A DNA stretch of 64,000 bases from Sphingopyxis sp. H115 (GTDB lineage: Bacteria > Pseudomonadota > Alphaproteobacteria > Sphingomonadales > Sphingomonadaceae), in contig NZ_LNSA01000015.1 in NCBI RefSeq assembly GCF_001468465.1, forward strand, positions 35,285-99,284. The letters run 5' to 3'. The position numbers and the translations under genes are program-made. Below the pieces are notes generated by a model, which was given only the letters and a program-made list of their open reading frames with translations, did no database searches and was not told the origin of the DNA. How positions within the stretch are numbered: position 1 is the stretch's first letter; the number at the start of each line of letters is the position of its first letter. This document shows, in pieces, positions 35,159 to 44,265 of this stretch.

Positions 35159-35749
35159 TCAGATCAGCAGCGCGAGCGATCCGACGAGCAGCGCCGCCAT
35201 CGTCCAGTTGAACGCCCTGAGCCGTGCCGGGCTCGACAGCCAGCCGCGCAGCGACACGCCCATCACCGCCCACAGGCTGGTCGAGGGCAGGTTGATGATG
35301 CCGAAGATCACCGCGACGAGCAGCACCGCGGCGAAATTTCGATCGGGTGCGTAGAGCGCGATCGCGGTGAGCGCCATCGACCAGGCCTTCGGGTTGACCC
35401 ACTGAAACAGCACAGCCTGGAAAAAGCTCATCGGCTTGCCGCGCGCGCTGCCGGTCGTGTCGGGCGCGGCGGCGTTCGCAATCTTCCAAGCAAGCCAGAG
35501 GAGATAAGCAACGCTCACCACCTTCAATATGATATTCAGCATAGGGAACAGGTCGAACAGCCCCATCAGCCCGACGCCGACGAGGACGATCATCAGCGTG
35601 AAACCGATGCCGACGCCCAGGGCATGCGGAACCGTCCGGCGCAGGCCGAAATTGGCGCCGGATGCCATCAGCATCATATTGTTCGGCCCCGGCGTGACCG
35701 ACGAGACGAGCGCGAAAGCGGAGAGCGCGGCGAGGGTGGTCTGGTTCAT
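35159..35749 (-). CDS. LysE family amino-acid exporter
   Basis: 196 residues with six predicted membrane helices. Conserved segment LVSSVTPGPNNMMLMASGA near residue 16-34 is the LysE/RhtB signature; later WVNPKAWSMALTAIAL matches the family. It should export an amino acid or similar metabolite. It is divergent from an Lrp-type regulator with only 64-73 bp between them, the classical exporter/regulator arrangement. Confidence 0.92.
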   Translation of the reverse strand: MNQTTLAALSAFALVSSVTPGPNNMMLMASGANFGLRRTVPHALGVGIGFTLMIVLVGVGLMGLFDLFPMLNIILKVVSVAYLLWLAWKIANAAAPDTTGSARGKPMSFFQAVLFQWVNPKAWSMALTAIALYAPDRNFAAVLLVAVIFGIINLPSTSLWAVMGVSLRGWLSSPARLRAFNWTMAALLVGSLALLI

Positions 35750-35781
35750 TCGCGCAACATAATGCGTTTCGATGCGCGGCG

Positions 35782-35821
35782 GATTGCAAAGATGGGCCGC
35801 ATTCGGCTAAATTATGCAATC
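35782..35821. promoter_or_regulatory. Inverted repeat in the lysE-lrp intergenic region
   Basis: GATTGCA at 35782-35788 is inverted as TGCAATC at 35815-35821, with a 26-bp AT-richer spacer. This is a plausible Lrp-family binding site controlling both divergent genes. The right arm covers the ATG at 35814, which argues that translation of lrp starts at 35823. Confidence 0.45.
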
Positions 35822-36275
35822 TATGATCAAGATCGACGCTATCGGCCGCAAGATATTGCAGGAATTGTCGCACGACGGGCGAATCTCGAACCTCGAACTC
35901 GCCGATCGCGTCGGCCTCTCCCCATCTGCCTGCCTGCGCCGCGTGCAGGAGTTCGAACGCAGCGGGGTGATCAAGGGTTATCGCGCGGTGATCGACCCGG
36001 CGAAGCTCGGGCTGACCTTCATCGCCTATGTGACCGTCGGGCTGTCGTCGCACACCAAGAAGTCGCAGGCCGATTTCGAAGCGGCGGTGGCCGACGCGCC
36101 CGAGGTGCGCGAATGCCATAATATCACCGGCACAATCGAATATCTGCTGCGCGTGGAAACGGCGGATCTGGCGAGCTACAAGCATTTCCACACCGAGGTG
36201 CTGGGCGTGCTGCCGCAGGTGCATTCGATCACCACCTATGTGCTGATGGATTCGCCCAAGGACGAGCGGGCATAG
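35814..36275 (+). CDS. Lrp/AsnC family transcriptional regulator
   Basis: 153 residues, or 150 if the ATG at 35823 (MIKIDAIG) is used, which I slightly prefer. The N-terminal helix-turn-helix is [20 protein letters not shown] with recognition helix [19 protein letters not shown]. The C-terminal RAM/AsnC ligand domain has [19 protein letters not shown] and [10 protein letters not shown]. It probably senses an amino acid and controls the divergent LysE exporter. Confidence 0.9.
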   Translation: MQSMIKIDAIGRKILQELSHDGRISNLELADRVGLSPSACLRRVQEFERSGVIKGYRAVIDPAKLGLTFIAYVTVGLSSHTKKSQADFEAAVADAPEVRECHNITGTIEYLLRVETADLASYKHFHTEVLGVLPQVHSITTYVLMDSPKDERA

Positions 36276-36342
36276 TTTTTCTTCGCGCCGCCCGCGAAGC
36301 GCTGAGCTTGAACCATCGTCCTCGCGGCCGCATATAAGTTTC

Positions 36343-37329
36343 ATGCCAAAACTCTCTTTCCTCGACCTCGTGCCCGTCACCGACACCGGCACGATCGCCC
36401 AGTCGCTCGCCAACGCAGCCGATCTAGCAAGGCACGCCGAGGCGCTCGGCTACAAACGCTACTGGGTGGCCGAGCATCACGGGATGGCGGGGATCGCCAG
36501 CGCCGCAACGTCGGTCGTGCTCGCGCACCTTGGTCACGCCACGCAAAGCATCCGTATCGGCGCGGGCGGCATCATGCTGCCGAACCACGCCCCGATGGTG
36601 ATCGCCGAGCAGTTCGGCACATTGGAAGCATTGTTCCCCGGCCGCGTCGATCTGGGGCTTGGCCGCGCGCCGGGGTCGGACGGCGTCGTCGCGCGCGCGC
36701 TCCGCCGCAACCTCGCGAGCGACGAGCGGCAATTCCCGCAGGATGTCGTCGAATTGCAGGCCTTCCTTGCCGGCGACGACCGGCTGGGCATCCGCGCGGT
36801 GCCGGGCGAGGGCACAAATGTCCCGCTGTGGATTTTGGGGTCGAGCCTGTTCGGCGCGCGGCTCGCGGCGATGCTGGGCTTGCCCTATGCCTTCGCCAGC
36901 CATTTCGCGCCTGACGCGCTCGACGAGGCGCTCGACATCTATCGCCGACAATTCAAGCCGTCGGAGCAATTGTCCGAACCCTACGCCGCGGCGGCGTTCA
37001 ACGTCTTCGCAGCCGACACGCGCGAAGAGGCCGAACTGCTTGCCTCGTCGCAGCAGCAGGCGTTCGTCGCTTTACGCACCGGCAATCCCGGGAAGATGAA
37101 GCCGCCGCTAGCGGGCTATAAGGACAGCCTTCCGCCCAACGCGCGCGCGATTCTCGACCACGTGCTGCAATGCTCGGCGGTCGGGACAGTCGACGATGTC
37201 GCGGCAGGTCTCAAGGCATTTCAGGCGCGAACCGGCGTCGACGAGATCATTGTCGCCTCGTCGATGTACGACCATGATGCGCGCAAGCATTCGGTCGCGC
37301 TTGCGATGGACGCGGCAAAGACGCTTTAG
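36343..37329 (+). CDS. LLM-class flavin-dependent oxidoreductase
   Basis: 328 residues of the luciferase-like family, single-subunit MsnO8-like group. Features: [20 protein letters not shown] near residue 43, [20 protein letters not shown] near 72, [16 protein letters not shown] near 100, and a C-terminal [20 protein letters not shown]. It should use reduced FMN or F420-like flavin with oxygen; the substrate is unknown. Its stop overlaps the convergent transporter by 4 bases. Confidence 0.9.
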   Translation: MPKLSFLDLVPVTDTGTIAQSLANAADLARHAEALGYKRYWVAEHHGMAGIASAATSVVLAHLGHATQSIRIGAGGIMLPNHAPMVIAEQFGTLEALFPGRVDLGLGRAPGSDGVVARALRRNLASDERQFPQDVVELQAFLAGDDRLGIRAVPGEGTNVPLWILGSSLFGARLAAMLGLPYAFASHFAPDALDEALDIYRRQFKPSEQLSEPYAAAAFNVFAADTREEAELLASSQQQAFVALRTGNPGKMKPPLAGYKDSLPPNARAILDHVLQCSAVGTVDDVAAGLKAFQARTGVDEIIVASSMYDHDARKHSVALAMDAAKTL

Positions 37330-38249
37330 GGGTTCGCCTTGACCGGTTCAGGACGAAAGCTCAGGCTCGCGAGGCGCCAGGCAAGATCGTCGCCCATTAA
37401 TTCCGCTGCCGTGGGAATCGCCGCCGGCGGCGCGCAGTCGGCTTCGGCGGCGATATAGCGCCCCGTTTCGCGAAGCCGTATTTCGACATCGCCGAACCGT
37501 GCTTTCAGCGTGGCTTTCAGTTGCTTTGCATCGTCGGAAAGCGCGTTGGAATCGAGCGCGCGGGGTGTGCCGTCGAGCAGCTCGGCAACCGCCTGTTGCA
37601 GCGCGCCGATCGCATCCTTGATAATCGACAGGGAAATGAATAGCGCGGCGGTCGCGTCGGCCCACCACCAGCCGATTCCGATTCCGATAATTCCCGCGAT
37701 ACCGGCAAGCCCCGTCTGCCAGTCGGCTTTCTGCATCAGCGCGTCGGTATGCAGCACCTTGTCCTTGATGCGTTCGGCGACCGGTTGCTTCATCCGGCCG
37801 AGGATGATCGGCGGTACAACCGAATAAGCAAGCGCCGCGATCATCAGCCAGCCGAGCCAGATCGTCTGGCCGAACAGCGTGATCCCGCCGACGGTCGGAT
37901 GCTCCTGCCGGATCAGCGTCGACACGCTCTCATAGGCAAGAAAGCCGCCGACCGAGAGCAGCGCGGTCGCAGCGACCAGAAAGGCAAGGCTGTTCGCACG
38001 GCGATAGCCGAAGGGAAAGCGCGTGTTTGGTCCGCGCCGTTCCCAATGCACGGACAGCAGGAAGACGAATGCCGGAACGAGACTCAGCAAGTCCTCGATT
38101 ACCGCCGCTTTCATCGCCTGGCTCGCCCCCATCACGAGCCACATCACCAGCACCACACTCGCCATCCAGCCGAGCGTCCAATATTCAAGCCGTTCGCCGT
38201 GCCGCACGTCGGCCGCGATCGCGCGGGGAATGCCGCCATGGAGGCTCAT
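37326..38249 (-). CDS. Cation diffusion facilitator-type transporter
   Basis: 307 residues with six membrane helices and a cytoplasmic C-terminus. The fold is recognisable by [17 protein letters not shown] after TM2 and by [18 protein letters not shown] near TM6. The metal-site motifs are atypical: the usual Asp-x3-Asp of TM2 reads EDLLSLVP, and the TM5 His-x3-Asp reads MQKAD. It may use another metal or a different site A geometry. ATGA overlap with the upstream lipoprotein gene shows coupling. Confidence 0.82.
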   Translation of the reverse strand: MSLHGGIPRAIAADVRHGERLEYWTLGWMASVVLVMWLVMGASQAMKAAVIEDLLSLVPAFVFLLSVHWERRGPNTRFPFGYRRANSLAFLVAATALLSVGGFLAYESVSTLIRQEHPTVGGITLFGQTIWLGWLMIAALAYSVVPPIILGRMKQPVAERIKDKVLHTDALMQKADWQTGLAGIAGIIGIGIGWWWADATAALFISLSIIKDAIGALQQAVAELLDGTPRALDSNALSDDAKQLKATLKARFGDVEIRLRETGRYIAAEADCAPPAAIPTAAELMGDDLAWRLASLSFRPEPVKANP

Positions 38250-38683
38250 CGTGCCGCCGCCGCGACCGCCCGGTCGGTCGCAAGGATCAGGGCGTTCTCG
38301 CCATTCCGCCGCGCGATGCGCAGCACCGGCTGCTGGCTGTCATCGGGCTCGGGATGGGCCACCGCTTTCGACAGCGAAATGTCCGCCATCCATGGCGACA
38401 CTTTCGAAAAATGGCCAATAAGCGCGTCTATGCGGCCGTCCTCAAGCTGACGTGCTGCATGCTCGCCGTGCGCGTCAACGAGCATCAGGCGTGCGCGATG
38501 TTTGGTCGCATAGGCGTCGAGCAGGGCGAGGGCAGGCGCGGCATCCGGCGTCCCGGGCAGCACCGCCACGCGCATCGCATGCTCGCGCGAGATCCGCTCG
38601 GTCGTTCCAGCCGCGTCGCGTGGTAATGCGTCGCAGGCGCCAAGGGCCAGCAATAAAGGAAGAAAACAGGCGCGATACATCAT
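38246..38683 (-). CDS. Small lipoprotein with solute-binding-protein-like fold
   Basis: 145 residues from ATGATG at 38683. Lipobox LLLALGAC near residue 17. After it, MRVAVLPGTPDAAPALALLD and LEDGRIDALIGHFSKVSPW look like one lobe of a periplasmic amino-acid-binding (SBP_bac_3) fold, too short for both lobes. The gene overlaps the transporter start by 4 bases. It may deliver or sense the metal ion or act as a regulator of the transporter. Confidence 0.68.
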   Translation of the reverse strand: MMYRACFLPLLLALGACDALPRDAAGTTERISREHAMRVAVLPGTPDAAPALALLDAYATKHRARLMLVDAHGEHAARQLEDGRIDALIGHFSKVSPWMADISLSKAVAHPEPDDSQQPVLRIARRNGENALILATDRAVAAAAR

Positions 38684-38734
38684 CGCTGCGAACGCGGTGC
38701 CGCCCGCTTGGTTGCGTCGCGCCGGCGCCCCATG

Positions 38735-38764
38735 TTGACGCGGCTCCGGCAGGGGCAGTATAGG
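38735..38764 (+). promoter_or_regulatory. Probable argD promoter
   Basis: TTGACG at 38735-38740 and TATAGG at 38759-38764, 18 bp apart, in the 147-bp gap before argD. A transcript would start near 38771, just ahead of a terminator-like hairpin. Confidence 0.5.
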
Positions 38765-38779
38765 GGCGGCCCGATCAAG

Positions 38780-38806
38780 GGCGGCCCGTTTTGGGGTCGC
38801 CTTTTT
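38780..38806 (+). terminator. Terminator-like hairpin in the argD leader
   Basis: GGCGGCCC (38780-38787) pairs with GGGTCGCC (38794-38801) with one G-U pair, loop GTTTTG, then TTTTT (38802-38806), 24 bp before the argD start. No plus-strand gene precedes it, so it cannot be the end of an upstream gene. A direct repeat GGGCGGCCCG at 38764-38773 and 38779-38788 offers an alternative pairing partner, as attenuators have. Confidence 0.55.
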
Positions 38807-38830
38807 ACTTTTGACTGAAAGGTGCCTGCC

Positions 38831-40018
38831 ATGACGATCACGCCGCTGATGCCCGTATATCCCCGGTGCGGTGTGCGTCCGGTTCGCGGCGAGGGCGCCT
38901 ATCTGATCGGCGATCGAGGCGAGCGCTATCTCGACTTCGCAAGCGGCATCGCGGTCAATCTGCTCGGTCACGGCCACCCACACCTGACGAAGGCGATCCA
39001 GGATCAGGCCGCGACGCTGATGCACGTGTCGAACCTTTATGGCAGCCCGCAGGGCGAAGCCTATGCCGCGCGGCTTGTCGAACATACGTTCGCCGATACG
39101 GTGTTCCTCACCAACTCGGGCGCCGAGGCCGTCGAATGTTCGATAAAGACCGCGCGCGCCTATCATTCGAGCGCGGGCAACGCCGAAAAGCACACGCTGA
39201 TCACATTCAACAACGCCTTCCACGGCCGAACGCTCGGCACGATCTCGGCGACCAACCAGGAAAAGCTGCGCAAGGGTTTCGACCCGCTGCTTCCAGGCTT
39301 TGCCTATGCGCCCTTTGACGACATCAACGCCGCGCTGGATCTGGTCGACGACAATACCGCCGGCTTCCTTGTCGAACCGATCCAGGGCGAGGGCGGTATC
39401 CGCCCGGCTTCGCAGCCCTTCCTGCAGGCGCTGCGCGATATCTGCGACAAGCGCGACCTGATGCTCGTGTTCGACGAAGTCCAGTGCGGCGTCGCGCGCA
39501 CCGGACATCTTTATGCCTATGAGCATTTCGGCGTGACTCCCGACATCATGGCGAGTGCAAAGGGCATCGGCGGCGGCTTCCCGATGGGGGCTTGCCTTGC
39601 AACCGAAAAGGCCGCACGCGGCATGGTGATCGGCACCCATGGCTCGACCTATGGCGGGAACCCGCTCGCTTGCGCCGCCGGGCAGGCGGTGCTCGACGTC
39701 GTGCTCGAAGAAGGGTTCCTCGATCAGGTCAAAGCGACCGGCGAGCGCCTGCGCGGGGCGCTCGAACAGCTCATCCCGAACCACGACCAGCTGTTCGACA
39801 GCGTGCGCGGCGTCGGCCTGATGCTCGGGCTCAAGCTTAATTCGGACAGCCGCGCTTTCGTCGCGCACCTGCGCGACAATCACGGGCTGCTCACCGTCGC
39901 GGCGGGCGAGAATGTCGTGCGCGTGCTGCCGCCGCTCAACATCGATGACAGCCATATCGCCGAGTTCATCGAGAAACTCTCGGCAGGCGCGGCGAGCTAC
40001 ACGCCGCCCGAAGCATGA
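38831..40018 (+). CDS. argD: Acetylornithine aminotransferase
   Basis: 395 residues, class III PLP aminotransferase. [20 protein letters not shown] near residue 35, [18 protein letters not shown] near 92, [20 protein letters not shown] near 215, and the PLP-Lys in [14 protein letters not shown] near 245. It converts N-acetylglutamate semialdehyde to N-acetylornithine in arginine synthesis; such enzymes often also work in lysine synthesis. The ATG 38831 follows AAAGGTG. ATGA overlap with argF shows coupling. Confidence 0.95.
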   Translation: MTITPLMPVYPRCGVRPVRGEGAYLIGDRGERYLDFASGIAVNLLGHGHPHLTKAIQDQAATLMHVSNLYGSPQGEAYAARLVEHTFADTVFLTNSGAEAVECSIKTARAYHSSAGNAEKHTLITFNNAFHGRTLGTISATNQEKLRKGFDPLLPGFAYAPFDDINAALDLVDDNTAGFLVEPIQGEGGIRPASQPFLQALRDICDKRDLMLVFDEVQCGVARTGHLYAYEHFGVTPDIMASAKGIGGGFPMGACLATEKAARGMVIGTHGSTYGGNPLACAAGQAVLDVVLEEGFLDQVKATGERLRGALEQLIPNHDQLFDSVRGVGLMLGLKLNSDSRAFVAHLRDNHGLLTVAAGENVVRVLPPLNIDDSHIAEFIEKLSAGAASYTPPEA

Positions 40019-40941
40019 TACGGCGCTTCCTGAACCTGTCCGACGCGGGCGGGGATGCGGTCGCCGCGATGCTCGCCGATGCGATCGACCGCAAGACAGC
40101 GCGCGCGGGCTGGCCGAAAGCGAAACCCGATGCCGATAAGCCGCTTGCCGATCATGTGCTTGCGATGGTGTTCGAGAAGAATTCGACGCGCACGCGCGCC
40201 TCGTTCGATATCGCGATCCGCCAGCTGGGCGGCGTGCCAATGATCCTCGACGCCGGCACGACACAGCTCGGTCGCGGCGAAACGATCGCCGACACGGCGC
40301 GCGTGCTGTCGCGTTATGCCGATGCGATCATGATCCGAACCGACGACCATGCGAAGGCCGAGGAACTGGCCGAATATGCAAGCGTCCCCGTAATCAACGG
40401 CCTCACCGACCTGTCGCATCCGTGCCAGATCGTCGCTGACCTATTGACCGTGGTCGAAAGCGGCAAGGCGTTGCCGGGGCTCGAGTTGGCGTGGCTCGGC
40501 GACGGCAATAATGTCCTCGCATCGCTGGTCGAGGCGGCGGGCCTGTTCGGCTTCCACGTCCGCGTGGGCGTGCCGCAGGGCTATGAGCCCGATGCCGGCT
40601 TCGTCGACGCCGCGCGCGCCGAGGGATCGCGCATCGACATCGTGCGCGATGCACGCGAAGCCGTGGCGGGCGCAGACCTAGTCGTAACCGATACTTGGGT
40701 GTCAATGGGGCAGGATCATGCGCATAACAAAATCGCGGCGATGGCACCCTACCAAGTCGACGAGCGGCTGATCACGTGTGCCAAGCACGATGCGATATTC
40801 CTTCATTGCCTGCCCGCACATCGCGGTGACGAGGTCGTCGATGCCGTAATAGACGGTCCACAGTCCCGGGTGTGGGACGAGGCCGAAAATCGCGTCCATG
40901 CGCAGAAATCGATCCTGCTCTGGGCGCTCGGTAAATTGTGA
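40015..40941 (+). CDS. argF: Ornithine carbamoyltransferase
   Basis: 308 residues. The carbamoyl-phosphate site [12 protein letters not shown] near residue 53, [15 protein letters not shown] near 128-142 and the ornithine-binding [11 protein letters not shown] near 264 are all present. It makes citrulline from ornithine and carbamoyl phosphate in the cytoplasm. It starts within the argD stop (ATGA), and hslO starts 10 bp later, forming an argD-argF-hslO unit common in sphingomonads. Confidence 0.96.
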   Translation: MIRRFLNLSDAGGDAVAAMLADAIDRKTARAGWPKAKPDADKPLADHVLAMVFEKNSTRTRASFDIAIRQLGGVPMILDAGTTQLGRGETIADTARVLSRYADAIMIRTDDHAKAEELAEYASVPVINGLTDLSHPCQIVADLLTVVESGKALPGLELAWLGDGNNVLASLVEAAGLFGFHVRVGVPQGYEPDAGFVDAARAEGSRIDIVRDAREAVAGADLVVTDTWVSMGQDHAHNKIAAMAPYQVDERLITCAKHDAIFLHCLPAHRGDEVVDAVIDGPQSRVWDEAENRVHAQKSILLWALGKL

Positions 40942-40951
40942 GTTCGAAACC

Positions 40952-41869
40952 GTGAGCGACATCATCGAAACCTGGTTCGACCAGCCCCTGCTGTTCACCA
41001 TCGCCGAACGCCATGTGCGCGGACGGCTGGTGCGATTGGGCCCGACGCTGCGGACGATCATCGGGGCGCATAATTATCCGCCGGTCGCGGAAAAGCTATT
41101 GGCCGAAGCGCTTGTCCTCACTGTCCTGCTCGGCTCGACGCTGAAGGACGAGAGCGGCCAGATGACGCTGCAGGCCCAGACCGGCGGCGGTCCTGTCGAA
41201 CTGCTCGTCTGTGATTATCGCGGGGGCGAACTGCGCGGCTATCTGAAATTCGACGCTGAGCGGCTGGCCGAGGTCGGCGCCGATCCGACCTTGTTCGCGC
41301 TGTTTGGGGAAGGTTTCCTTGCGATCACCTTCGACCAGGCGACGACCGGCGAGCGCTATCAGGGCATCGTCCCACTCGAAGGCGCGTCGATCGGCGAGGC
41401 TGCCGAACATTATTTCGAGCAGTCCGAGCAGATTTCGAGCCTGATCAAGCTTGCCGCCCGCCACGATCCGGAGGCTGGCTGCCTTGCCGGCGGGCTGCTG
41501 CTCCAGCATCTGCCCGAAGGCGAAGTGGGCCGCGACCGGCTGCATGTACGCCACAACAATCCTGAGTGGGAACATGCGAAGACGATCGCGACCACGCTGA
41601 AGGCCGAGGAACTGACCGATCCCGCCACCTCGCTCGAAACGCTGGCGTGGCGCCTGTTCCACGAAGACGAGGTTCGGGTCGAGCCCGGCATTGCGGTCTC
41701 GCGCGGTTGCCGGTGCAGCACGGGCTATTTCGCGGGAGTGCTGGCGCAGTTCCCCGAGAGCGAACGCGCCGAAATGGCGGACGAGGCAGGGAATATTGTC
41801 GTCGATTGCGCCTTTTGTTCGCGCTTCTTTCCTATCCCGCTGAACGAAATTTCAACGCACGACCATTGA
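40952..41869 (+). CDS. hslO: Hsp33 redox-regulated chaperone
   Basis: 305 residues from a GTG at 40952. The N-terminal substrate-binding fold includes AEALVLTVLLGSTLKDESGQ, and GIVPLEGASIGEAAEHYF. The C-terminal zinc switch is CRCS near residue 253 and CAFC near 289, the CxC...CxxC set that releases zinc on oxidation and unfolds the linker to activate holdase activity. It protects unfolded proteins during oxidative stress. Confidence 0.95.
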   Translation: MSDIIETWFDQPLLFTIAERHVRGRLVRLGPTLRTIIGAHNYPPVAEKLLAEALVLTVLLGSTLKDESGQMTLQAQTGGGPVELLVCDYRGGELRGYLKFDAERLAEVGADPTLFALFGEGFLAITFDQATTGERYQGIVPLEGASIGEAAEHYFEQSEQISSLIKLAARHDPEAGCLAGGLLLQHLPEGEVGRDRLHVRHNNPEWEHAKTIATTLKAEELTDPATSLETLAWRLFHEDEVRVEPGIAVSRGCRCSTGYFAGVLAQFPESERAEMADEAGNIVVDCAFCSRFFPIPLNEISTHDH

Positions 41870-41994
41870 CGGGCACGCGACGAAGCGACGCGATCTGGCG
41901 CCAATCGGTTGAAATTTGGTCTTTGGCTTGCTACCTCAAGGACAATGGGGTCGCAAATTCAGCCCGCTTGCGGGCAGCCAATGGATAGGTGAAA

Positions 41995-42399
41995 ATGGCG
42001 ATCTTCTCTCCCTTGTTTCGATGCTTCGTGGCGGCGGGCGCGCTCGCGGGCGCGACGGCGGTGCCCGCACAGGCGCCGTCGCTGGCGATGCTCGACCGGC
42101 TCGAAAAGGGAAGCTGGCAGCTTCGCGAGCGCGGCCAGAGCGCCGTCCTGCAGACGATCTGCGTCGGCGACGCGCGGCGGATGATACAGATCCACCACCC
42201 GCGCGCGACATGCTCGCGCTATATCATCGAAGATACGCCGCAGTCGGTGACGGTGCATTACACCTGCCCTGGCGCTGGGCACGGGCGCACCACCATTCGC
42301 AGCGAGACGAACCGGCTTGTTCAGATCGACACGCAGGGGATCGCCGACGGCAAGCCCTTCTCGCAGGCGATCGAGGCGCGCCGAGCCGGCGCTTGCTGA
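41995..42399 (+). CDS. Secreted protein, DUF3617-like
   Basis: 134 residues with a signal peptide (to about residue 25, GATAVPAQAP). The mature part LAMLDRLEKGSWQLRERG with two Cys pairs (TICVGD, ATCSRY, HYTCPG) and a terminal Cys resembles small DUF3617-type periplasmic proteins. A GTG 6 bases upstream is possible. A terminator-like structure follows at 42498. Confidence 0.65.
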   Translation: MAIFSPLFRCFVAAGALAGATAVPAQAPSLAMLDRLEKGSWQLRERGQSAVLQTICVGDARRMIQIHHPRATCSRYIIEDTPQSVTVHYTCPGAGHGRTTIRSETNRLVQIDTQGIADGKPFSQAIEARRAGAC

Positions 42400-42479
42400 A
42401 ATTCGGCAGCCGCTAACGGCTTGTTAACCATATCGGGCTAGTCCGGGGCATGACATACTGTTGTGTGTCTTCTCCCTAA

Positions 42480-42534
42480 CGGCTTTCATGCCGAACTGGG
42501 CCGTGGGACAGCGTCGCGCGGCCCGTTTCTTTTG
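42480..42534 (+). terminator. Two hairpins and a T-rich tail before queC
   Basis: CGGC (42480-42483) pairs with GCCG (42490-42493), and GGGCCG (42498-42503) pairs with CGGCCC (42519-42524), followed by GTTTCTTTT. This can end transcription of the preceding gene, or act as a leader for queC, whose start is 50 bp further. It does not match the preQ1-I consensus I know. Confidence 0.45.
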
Positions 42535-42583
42535 GTGCCGCGCAGCCCTTGCACGCTCTGCGGCACAGGCCTATCTGGCGCAC

Positions 42584-43267
42584 ATGCAGCAAGTTTCCGG
42601 AAAAACGGTGATCGTCCTCCTGTCGGGCGGACTCGACTCGATGGTCTGCGCGGGCCTCGCGCGTGAAGCTGGTGCGCGCGTTGTCGCGCTCACGATTGAT
42701 TATAACCAGCGCCACCGCGTCGAACTGGAGTCCGCCGCGCGGATCGCCGCTTATGTGGGCGCCGCCGAACACATCGTGCTGCCGCTCGACTTGCGCCGCT
42801 TCGGCGGGTCGGCGCTGACCGCCGATATCGACGTGCCGAAGGATGGCGTCGGCAACGATATTCCCGTCACCTATGTCCCGGCGCGCAACCTCATCTTCCT
42901 GTCGTTGACGCTCGGCCTCGCCGAGGCGCGCCAAGCGCAGGACATTGTGATCGGCGTCAACGCGCTCGACTATTCGGGCTATCCCGACTGCCGTCCCGAA
43001 TTCATTCATGGGTTCGAGAAGCTGGCGGCGCTCGCGACGCGCGACGGCGACCAGGGCGTGGCGTTCCGCATCCACGCGCCGCTCCAGAATATGACCAAGG
43101 CCGATATCGCGGCCGAGGCAGCGCGGCTCGGCATGGATGCGGGCATGAGCTGGTCGTGCTACGACCCGACCCCCGACGGCTTGCACTGCGGCGAATGCGA
43201 CAGTTGCCGTCTGCGCAGCAAGGGTTTCGCCGATGCGGGACTCGCCGATCCGACGCGATACGCCTGA
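42584..43267 (+). CDS. queC: 7-cyano-7-deazaguanine synthase
   Basis: 227 residues. ATP-pyrophosphatase P-loop VLLSGGLDSMVCAGLA near residue 11-26, GVNALDYSGYPDCRPEF near 127, and the zinc Cys cluster SWSCYDPTPDGLHCGECDSC near 186-205. It converts 7-carboxy-7-deazaguanine to preQ0 for queuosine. The ATG 42584 begins MQQVSGKTVIV; no strong Shine-Dalgarno is evident. queE follows after 3 bp, so the two pathway steps are made together. Confidence 0.94.
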   Translation: MQQVSGKTVIVLLSGGLDSMVCAGLAREAGARVVALTIDYNQRHRVELESAARIAAYVGAAEHIVLPLDLRRFGGSALTADIDVPKDGVGNDIPVTYVPARNLIFLSLTLGLAEARQAQDIVIGVNALDYSGYPDCRPEFIHGFEKLAALATRDGDQGVAFRIHAPLQNMTKADIAAEAARLGMDAGMSWSCYDPTPDGLHCGECDSCRLRSKGFADAGLADPTRYA

Positions 43268-43270
43268 CCG

Positions 43271-43903
43271 ATGGCTTACGCGGTCAAAGAAATTTTCCTG
43301 ACCTTGCAGGGCGAGGGCGCGCAGGCGGGGCGCCGCGCGGTCTTTTGCCGTTTCGCTGGCTGCAATCTGTGGACGGGGCGTGAGAAGGATCGCGCAAAAG
43401 CGATCTGCCAATTTTGCGACACCGATTTCGTCGGTACCGACGGGACGCTCGGCGGCAAATATAGGAGCGCGGTGGCGCTTGCCGATATCATCGCCGAAAG
43501 CTGGGGCGAGGGTGCTGAAGACCGCTATGTCGTGCTGACCGGCGGCGAGCCGATGCTGCAGGTCGACACGGCGCTGATCGACGCGCTTCACGAGCGCGGC
43601 TTCAGCATCGCTATCGAAAGCAACGGTACGTTTCCGATCCCGCGCAGTATCGATTGGATCTGCGTCAGCCCGAAGGCTGGCAGCGAACTGGTGCAGACTA
43701 GCGGCGACGAACTCAAGCTCGTCTGGCCGCAGCCGGGCAGCGATGTCGAGCAACTCGCCGGCCTCGATTTCGGCCAATTGCTCTTGCAGCCGCTCGATGA
43801 TCCGAACGCCGCCGCCAATGTACAAGCGTGCATCGATCTGGTGATGGCCGACCCGCGCTGGCGCCTCTCGCTCCAGACGCACAAGAATCTTGGCCTGCGT
43901 TGA
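43271..43903 (+). CDS. queE: 7-carboxy-7-deazaguanine synthase (radical SAM)
   Basis: 210 residues. Begins VKEIFLTLQGEGAQAGRRAV. The iron-sulfur site is a CX14CX2C arrangement (Cys in AGCNLW, then ICQFCDTDF), as in Burkholderia-type QueE rather than the classical CX3CX2C. VLTGGEPMLQVD binds SAM and IAIESNGTFP follows. It contracts 6-carboxytetrahydropterin to 7-carboxy-7-deazaguanine, feeding QueC. queD and queF are not in the window. Confidence 0.93.
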   Translation: MAYAVKEIFLTLQGEGAQAGRRAVFCRFAGCNLWTGREKDRAKAICQFCDTDFVGTDGTLGGKYRSAVALADIIAESWGEGAEDRYVVLTGGEPMLQVDTALIDALHERGFSIAIESNGTFPIPRSIDWICVSPKAGSELVQTSGDELKLVWPQPGSDVEQLAGLDFGQLLLQPLDDPNAAANVQACIDLVMADPRWRLSLQTHKNLGLR

Positions 43904-43911
43904 GGCTTTGA

Positions 43912-44256
43912 TTATTCGCCTTTTTTGGTCGCCGTCTCGGCGCTGAGCGATTTTTTTGCTTCGGGAGCGGGAACGGCGTCAGGATTGGCCGTTTCATCAT
44001 CGCCTTCCGCCGCATCCTCTTCGGCGCTTTCATCGTCCGCCTTGGCGGCATCCTTTTTCGTGCCGTCGTCGGGAACGCTGTTGTCGACCGCGGTACCGTC
44101 GCCCGCGACATCGTCGAGGATGATCATCGAATCGCTGATCGATCCAGGCTGGACCTCTACCGCGTCGAGCTTGGTCGTCGATTTGCCCGTGCTGTCGCCG
44201 CCGCCGCAGGCGGCAAGGGCGAGTATCGGAAGCGCGGTGAGAATGATGCGGTTCAT
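43912..44256 (-). CDS. Small acidic lipoprotein
   Basis: 114 residues. Lipobox LALAAC near residue 17, so lipid-anchored. The rest is low complexity and very acidic (ADDESAEEDAAEGDDETA) with Lys-containing segments and no fold motif. It follows lipB on the same strand by 9 bp. No function can be assigned. Convergent with queE. Confidence 0.68.
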   Translation of the reverse strand: MNRIILTALPILALAACGGGDSTGKSTTKLDAVEVQPGSISDSMIILDDVAGDGTAVDNSVPDDGTKKDAAKADDESAEEDAAEGDDETANPDAVPAPEAKKSLSAETATKKGE

Positions 44257-44265
44257 AGCAGGATA

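Noticed and set aside
38684..40264. N-terminal extension of the lipoprotein frame over argD
   Set aside because: The real protein starts at 38683 with a lipobox; the extension is antisense to argD and shows no homology.
42400..42583. preQ1 riboswitch before queC
   Set aside because: No loop or tail sequence matching the preQ1-I consensus could be found; listed only as a structured leader.
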